From NCBI GenBank assembly GCA_049658265.1, contig JBASOM010000001.1:1-24521 (forward strand): 24,521 nt of DNA, in the 5' to 3' direction. The translations under genes and the position numbers were made by a program. The DNA is from DTU063 sp001512695. Lineage in GTDB: Bacteria; Bacillota; Thermosediminibacteria; Thermosediminibacterales; Tepidanaerobacteraceae. Every line of letters starts with the position of its first letter. Positions within the stretch are counted from its first letter, which is position 1. Positions 24,063-24,521 of the stretch are shown piece after piece. The notes beneath the pieces are model-generated. The model was not told the DNA's origin and ran no database searches. It saw nothing but the letters and a program-made list of their open reading frames with translations.

Positions 24063-24081
24063 GGGCGGTCCTCGACCGCCC
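24063..24081. repeat. GC-rich palindromic element in the pilD leader
   Basis: GGGCGGTC (24063-24070) and GACCGCCC (24074-24081) form a perfect 8-base stem with a 3-base loop, flanked by CAGGG and GCTATGG. It stands out in an AT-rich gap and has the look of the dispersed GTAGGGGCG...CGCCCG palindromes found in many clostridial genomes. The latter comparison is from memory. Confidence 0.5.
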
Positions 24082-24116
24082 GCTATGGTAAGGGAAAAGC
24101 TGTGATGTCACTTAAG

Positions 24117-24146
24117 ATTAAATTATCTTTTTTGTATTACATTCAA
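24117..24146 (-). promoter_or_regulatory. Candidate promoter of the pilD-pilO run
   Basis: On the minus strand TTGAAT (24146-24141) and TTTAAT (24122-24117) are 18 bases apart, about 90 bases before the pilD start. The match is moderate. The rest of the 277-base gap (24041-24317) holds the GC-rich palindrome and a weak CTAGCTA/TAGCTAG stem (24266-24287), and no gene was seen in it. Confidence 0.35.
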
Positions 24147-24317
24147 CTAATCGGTAACATGTGGTCTTTTCATTATCACTAAGTCATAATCAATACCCTA
24201 TTCGTCTTTGCTATTTTTTATGAACAAAATATTCTCTATCGGTGGTTGCATTCTTGTATTTCTTCCTAGCTATTTTTTTGTAGCTAGATTCATTAGTATT
24301 TCTTTAGGTCTCCGCTA

Positions 24318-24521
24318 TTATGTTTCATCACCTTGTTCTGTATTTTTTGGAGTTAAACTATAATCTTTGCCATTATCTTCTTGTTTGTAATCATAATGGT
24401 CCTCAAAACTATCCGGTATTTCATCTAAATAACCTTCTTCTAAATCTTCCAACTTAACCGGATACGTTTCGTGCTCCAGATAGTATCTTTCGAATGCATT
24501 TCTTATAATTCTCTCGTTAGG
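24318..24521 (-). CDS. Type IV pilin-like protein, C-terminal part (cut by window edge)
   Basis: The minus strand is open from the window edge to TAA at 24318, giving 67 residues. The start of this stretch (NERIIRNAFERYYLEHETYP, then VKLEDLEEGYLDEIP) matches the alpha-helix-to-loop region of GspG-like major pilins, where an A-x-x-x-Y-Y-x-x-H-x-x-YP-x-x-L-x-D-L pattern is typical. A long acidic, disordered-looking tail (ending EQGDET) follows, which is unusual. The hydrophobic N-terminus lies outside the window. Its position before prepilin peptidase and minor pilins agrees with a pilin role. Confidence 0.7.
   Translation of the reverse strand, partial: PNERIIRNAFERYYLEHETYPVKLEDLEEGYLDEIPDSFEDHYDYKQEDNGKDYSLTPKNTEQGDET

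Noticed and set aside
24266..24287. CTAGCTA/TAGCTAG stem as terminator of the pilin gene
   Set aside because: The stem is short and AT-rich and no T-run follows it on the minus strand; kept only as a note.

Overview
The window looks like a chromosomal segment of a Gram-positive, anaerobic clostridial bacterium. The inference rests on a low-to-moderate GC content, strong AGGAGG-type ribosome sites, many TTG starts, PilMNO without PilP/PilQ (as in a single-membrane cell) and CoA/TRAP-type organic acid metabolism. A Thermosediminibacter/Tepidanaerobacter-like relative would fit, but the genus is a guess. No rRNA, tRNA, CRISPR array, intact insertion sequence or phage gene was seen.

Left part (1-6800). 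A glutaminase gene and the 5' end of an AGCS-family sodium/amino acid symporter lie on the minus strand and probably form a glutamine-use operon, with a possible 21-codon mini-ORF between them. Divergent from them is a two-gene (split) chromate transporter. Behind it is a decayed patch: a headless MNT nucleotidyltransferase antitoxin, a scrap of its HepT partner, and an isochorismatase-family hydrolase cut off before its catalytic cysteine. Then comes a three-gene plus-strand operon: a secreted, membrane-anchored protein with NEW3-like domains, an ABC ATPase and an ABC-2 permease.

Middle (6890-15550). A minus-strand catabolic operon runs from a LacI-type regulator and a DctPQM TRAP transporter through a fucose/arabinose-isomerase-fold protein, a MaoC hydratase, a fused CoA-transferase and a crotonase-type hydratase, ending at a strong hairpin. 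A perfect 18-bp palindrome in front of dctP recurs as two inverted half sites in front of the regulator gene, so the regulator probably controls both. An aldose/ketose-isomerase-fold enzyme together with CoA-thioester chemistry is unusual and suggests an uncharacterised pathway for a sugar-derived acid.

Right part (15700-24521). A small two-LysM protein on the plus strand converges on a minus-strand run that reads, in transcription order: a pilin-like C-terminus (cut by the window edge), prepilin peptidase, three minor pseudopilins (GspH-, PilV- and PilW-like), a PilX-like protein carrying a regular beta-solenoid, PilM, PilN, PilO, and then, 24 bases later, ilvN and ilvD. The pilus genes overlap or nearly touch, and the branched-chain amino acid genes sit at the end of the run without ilvB or ilvC in view.
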